Of a stretch of 64,000 nt of DNA, positions 62,808 to 64,000 are shown piece after piece. The stretch's first letter is position 1, and each line of letters begins with the position of its first letter. This DNA comes from Pseudomonadota bacterium (GTDB lineage: Bacteria; Pseudomonadota; Gammaproteobacteria; Burkholderiales; Methylophilaceae): NCBI GenBank assembly GCA_029563075.1, contig JAKQTN010000025.1, positions 1 to 64,000 of the forward strand, written 5' to 3'. The position numbers and the translations under genes were made by a program. The notes below the pieces were generated by a model. The model was not told where the DNA came from, did not search any database, and saw nothing but the letters and a program-made list of their open reading frames with translations.

Positions 62808-64000
62808 TTTTAAAACCAAGCCTGCCAGTGGGGGCAGCGTAATGACAAGCGATTGGCTACGGTTCATCCAGGCAACGTCTTCTGTGTGTAACCCTGCGCC
62901 GTTGCCCTGATTGCTGCCGCCATAGCATGCCGCATCACTGTTAAATACTTCGTTATAGGTGCCTGCTTGCGGCACGCCAATGCGATAACCTTCGCGCAAT
63001 ACTGGTGTGAAGTTCAATACTATTATAACAAAACTATTGTCCAGCCCGCGTCTAACATAGCTGATAATGGATTGGTCAGAGTCATGGCAGTCTATCCATT
63101 CGAAGCCCTGGTGTACAAAATCAAGCGAATGTAGCGCTATCTCCTGTTTGTAGAGGCTGTTCAGATCATGGCTTGCTTGCTTTATGCCCCGATGCCATTG
63201 ATGTCCTTCGTACTTGTCGCTAAGCAAATGCCAGTCCAGGCTGCTATTCACGTTCCATTCACGGCCTTGGCCGAACTCGTTGCCCATGAAATTGAGCTTT
63301 TTGCCCGGTGCGGTCATCTGATATGTAGTCAGCAGACGCAGGTTAGCAAATTTCTGCCACGCGTCTCCCGGCATTTTATCTAGCAGTGATTTTTTTCCAT
63401 GTACGACTTCATCATGCGAGAACGGTAGTACAAAGTTCTCAGAGTAGGCATAAAGTTGGCCAAAAGTCAGCATGTCATGGTAATAGCGCCGATGCACCGG
63501 GTCGTGTTCTATGTAGGCAAGCGTGTCGTTCATCCAGCCCATGTTCCACTTCATGTTAAAGCCTAAACCGCCCAGATACACCGGCCGCGACACCGCCGGC
63601 CATGCAGTGGATTCTTCGGCAATGGTGAGTACGCCGGCAAAGTCTTCGCCCACCATGACATTGAGTTGCTTTAAGAACTCAATCACATCCAGGTTTTCCC
63701 TGCCGCCGTATTTGTTAGGGAGCCATTCGCCGGCCTTGCGTGAGTAATCGAGATAAAGCATTGATGCCACGGCATCTACACGCAAACCGTCAATATGGAA
63801 CTCTGAAAGCCAGTAATAAGCGTTTGACATCAGGAAGTTACGTACTTCATTGCGGCCGTAATTAAAAATAAGAGTGCCCCAGTCCTGATGCTCACCCAGG
63901 CGCGGGTCTTCATGTTCATATAACGCCGTGCCGTCGAAGCGTGCCAAGGCCCAGTCATCTTTTGGAAAGTGTCCTGGCACCCAGTCTAAAATAACGCCGA
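62799..64000 (-). CDS. glgB: 1,4-alpha-glucan branching enzyme, C-terminal part (cut by the window edge)
   Basis: GlgB makes the alpha-1,6 branches of glycogen. The right window edge removes the N-terminal part; the frame is open to the end, with about 400 residues seen. [40 protein letters not shown], the nucleophile Asp in [20 protein letters not shown], the acid Glu in [40 protein letters not shown] and [20 protein letters not shown] are all GH13 branching-enzyme motifs. The stop lies within a hairpin. With pgi downstream and glgA nearby, it suggests glycogen storage. Confidence 0.95.
   Translation of the reverse strand, partial: GVILDWVPGHFPKDDWALARFDGTALYEHEDPRLGEHQDWGTLIFNYGRNEVRNFLMSNAYYWLSEFHIDGLRVDAVASMLYLDYSRKAGEWLPNKYGGRENLDVIEFLKQLNVMVGEDFAGVLTIAEESTAWPAVSRPVYLGGLGFNMKWNMGWMNDTLAYIEHDPVHRRYYHDMLTFGQLYAYSENFVLPFSHDEVVHGKKSLLDKMPGDAWQKFANLRLLTTYQMTAPGKKLNFMGNEFGQGREWNVNSSLDWHLLSDKYEGHQWHRGIKQASHDLNSLYKQEIALHSLDFVHQGFEWIDCHDSDQSIISYVRRGLDNSFVIIVLNFTPVLREGYRIGVPQAGTYNEVFNSDAACYGGSNQGNGAGLHTEDVAWMNRSQSLVITLPPLAGLVLKPA

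Noticed and set aside
1-64000. CRISPR arrays, insertion sequences or prophage genes
   Set aside because: No regular repeat-spacer pattern, transposase, integrase or phage structural gene was seen on reading both strands.

Overview
The window is chromosomal DNA from a methylotrophic betaproteobacterium, most likely a member of the Methylophilaceae (Methylotenera, Methylovorus or Methylophilus type). The basis is the combination of ribulose monophosphate (RuMP) cycle genes (hexulose-phosphate synthase, hexulose-phosphate isomerase, transaldolase) with tetrahydromethanopterin (H4MPT) C1-transfer genes (mtdB, mch, fae) and a set of archaeal-like cofactor genes, all inside an ordinary betaproteobacterial backbone. 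The window holds about 60 protein genes, three tRNA genes, and no insertion sequence, prophage or CRISPR array that I can see. The species call is an inference.

Region 1 (1-15203) is the C1 region. After the start of a divergent PEP synthase gene comes a tightly packed run: beta-RFAP synthase, mtdB, an ATP-grasp protein, mch, a RimK-like ATP-grasp protein and a CitG-like protein. Then come transaldolase, hps, phi and fae, where hps, phi and fae are each followed by their own hairpin terminator. A HisA-like gene on the minus strand is followed by a plus-strand run of MfnD-like, MfnF-like, pabB, MfnE-like and pterin-4a-carbinolamine dehydratase genes. Read together, these genes oxidise formaldehyde through H4MPT, assimilate it through the RuMP cycle, and build the two cofactors (H4MPT and methylofuran) that the oxidation branch needs. 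Several members have no proven function.

Region 2 (15204-23085) is more accessory: a membrane diguanylate cyclase, an orphan 88-residue protein, two gene-poor stretches, and a heavy-metal-type RND efflux operon (outer-membrane factor, adaptor, pump) preceded by a small coiled-coil-like protein.

Region 3 (23282-32174) is the conserved protein-quality-control block in the same order as in E. coli: tRNA-Leu, tig, clpP, clpX, lon, hupB, tRNA-Val, tRNA-Asp, ppiD. A candidate heat-shock promoter lies before lon and a strong sigma-70 promoter before hupB.

Region 4 (32250-44488): a minus-strand run mltD, peptide-binding protein, two peptide permeases and fabI; the gloB / methyltransferase / rnhA / dnaQ block known from E. 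coli; and a complete dTDP-L-rhamnose operon rmlBACD.

Region 5 (44501-54021) is mostly minus strand: M48 protease, cytochrome c, rsgA, a histone-deacetylase-family hydrolase, an HD-GYP protein with an altered HD motif, an EAL phosphodiesterase and queD, with orn divergent and glgA beyond.

Region 6 (54104-64000): crcB with a DUF190 gene, rne with a long leader, an overlapping run rluC / HAD phosphatase / Rieske protein / sppA, then pgi and the 3' part of glgB on the minus strand. Glycogen genes (glgA, glgB) and pgi tie back to the hexose phosphates made by the RuMP cycle.
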